The position numbers were made by a program, and so were the translations under genes. DNA of 5,683 nucleotides from Gemmatimonadota bacterium (GTDB lineage Bacteria > Gemmatimonadota > Gemmatimonadetes > Gemmatimonadales > GWC2-71-9): assembly GCA_003220975.1 (NCBI GenBank), contig QHTX01000064.1, forward strand, positions 1 to 5,683. The letters are read 5' to 3'. This document shows positions 4,908 to 5,683 of the stretch, piece after piece. The notes under the pieces are model-generated. The model was not told the DNA's origin. It saw nothing but the letters and a program-made list of their open reading frames with translations, and did no database searches. Every line of letters begins with the position of its first letter. Position 1 is the stretch's first letter.

Positions 4908-5683
4908 TGCGCGTCGTCTTCTTCGGGACGCCGGACTTCGCGGTCCCCTCCCTCGAAGCGCTGCTCGGCGAAGGCTTCGACGTCGTCGCCGCCGTCACAC
5001 AACCGGACAAGCCGCAGGGCCGGTCGCGCTCAACCACCGTCGCACCACCCGTCAAGCTCGCGGCCGCGGAGGAAGGCGTCCCGGTGCTGCAGCCGGAGCG
5101 CCCCGCGGATCCCGCGTTCCTCGAGCGGATCCGTGGACTGGTGCCGGACGTCGGCGTCGTGGTCGCCTACGGCCACATCCTCGCCCCACCCCTGCTCGCC
5201 ATTCCCCGACAGGGGATGATCAACGTCCACCCCTCGCTCCTGCCCGAGCTGCGGGGCGCGGCGCCGATCGAGTGGGCGATCATCAACGGGCTCGAGCAGA
5301 CGGGCGTGACGATCATGCAGATGGACGCCGGGATGGACACGGGACCCATCCTGCACCAGATCCCCCATCACGTCGATGGGGACGTCACGGCCGGTGAGCT
5401 GGCGGAGCACCTCTCGGAAGTGGGCGCGCTGGCTCTGGTCGAGGTGCTGGCACTGCTCGGCCAGGACGGGGGCAGCGGCGGGCTCAAGCCCCGACCCCAG
5501 GACGAGGCCCGCGTCACGTACGCTCCCAAGCTGACGCGGGAGACCGCCCGCATTCACTGGGACGAGCCCGCCGAGCGGATCGCCCGGCTGATCCGCGGGC
5601 TCGACCCCAAGCCGGGCGCGTGGACCGAGCTCGAGGGACGCGAGGTGAAGCTGTTCGGCGCCCGCGTCGCGGAGGGCGACGGC
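4907..5683 (+). CDS. fmt: Methionyl-tRNA formyltransferase (3' partial)
   Basis: Fmt transfers a formyl group from 10-formyltetrahydrofolate to the Met of initiator tRNA. The frame is open from the GTG at 4907 to the window end (259 residues); about 50-60 residues of the C-terminal domain are missing compared with the usual 310-315. Visible: N-terminal RVVFFGTPDFAVPSLEALL, TQPDKPQGR, and the catalytic triad N106 and H108 (INVHPSLLPELRGAAPIEWA) with D144 (MQMDAGMDTGPIL), spaced as N108, H110 and D146 in E. coli. The beginning of the C-terminal tRNA-binding domain (IHWDEPAERIARLIRGLDPKPGAW) is also present. The start overlaps the def stop by one base (TAGTG), so the def-fmt pair, common in bacteria, is tightly coupled here. 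No defect is visible in the part present. Confidence 0.96.
   Translation, partial: MRVVFFGTPDFAVPSLEALLGEGFDVVAAVTQPDKPQGRSRSTTVAPPVKLAAAEEGVPVLQPERPADPAFLERIRGLVPDVGVVVAYGHILAPPLLAIPRQGMINVHPSLLPELRGAAPIEWAIINGLEQTGVTIMQMDAGMDTGPILHQIPHHVDGDVTAGELAEHLSEVGALALVEVLALLGQDGGSGGLKPRPQDEARVTYAPKLTRETARIHWDEPAERIARLIRGLDPKPGAWTELEGREVKLFGARVAEGDG

Overview
The window is a single co-directional (+ strand) gene cluster from a GC-rich bacterium: ruvA (5' end missing) - small zinc-ribbon gene - ruvB - queA - tgt - yajC - def - fmt (3' end missing). Gene order, high GC, dense 4-nt stop/start overlaps and dispersed heptamer-based palindromes suggest Gemmatimonadota or a related GC-rich soil or uncultivated lineage. 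This assignment is inference from memory of gene order, not from a database search.

Layout. Positions 2-406 encode the C-terminal two thirds of RuvA, with an extreme poly-G linker. Positions 403-585 encode a 60-residue CxxC...CxxC protein that overlaps both ruvA and ruvB by 4 nt. Positions 582-1619 encode RuvB. A 78-bp palindromic repeat (1624-1701) fills the ruvB-queA gap and runs into the queA start codon. queA occupies 1700-2731. A second 78-bp copy in inverted orientation (2731-2808) fills the queA-tgt gap. tgt occupies 2816-4030 and carries a third, different palindromic element (3354-3443) inserted in frame inside the coding sequence. yajC (4027-4362), def (4359-4907) and fmt (from 4907) follow, each overlapping its neighbour.

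Function. RuvA and RuvB form the Holliday-junction branch-migration motor. Tgt and QueA carry out consecutive steps of queuosine synthesis on tRNA (preQ1 exchange at G34, then transfer of the ribosyl group from SAM). YajC is an accessory subunit of the Sec translocon. Fmt formylates initiator Met-tRNA and Def removes the formyl group from nascent proteins. The gene functions are ordinary housekeeping.

The unusual content is the repeat system. Two families of inverted repeats are built from tandem 7-nt or 8-nt units. They sit exactly at the only two non-overlapping gene junctions and inside tgt. Because 7 and 8 are not multiples of 3, each array reads as one short stop-free peptide cycle in every frame, which may explain how such elements survive in compact operons and inside genes, much as Rickettsia palindromic elements do. 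The zinc-ribbon gene translationally locked between ruvA and ruvB is the second point of interest. No promoter, intrinsic terminator, RNA gene or riboswitch was recognised.
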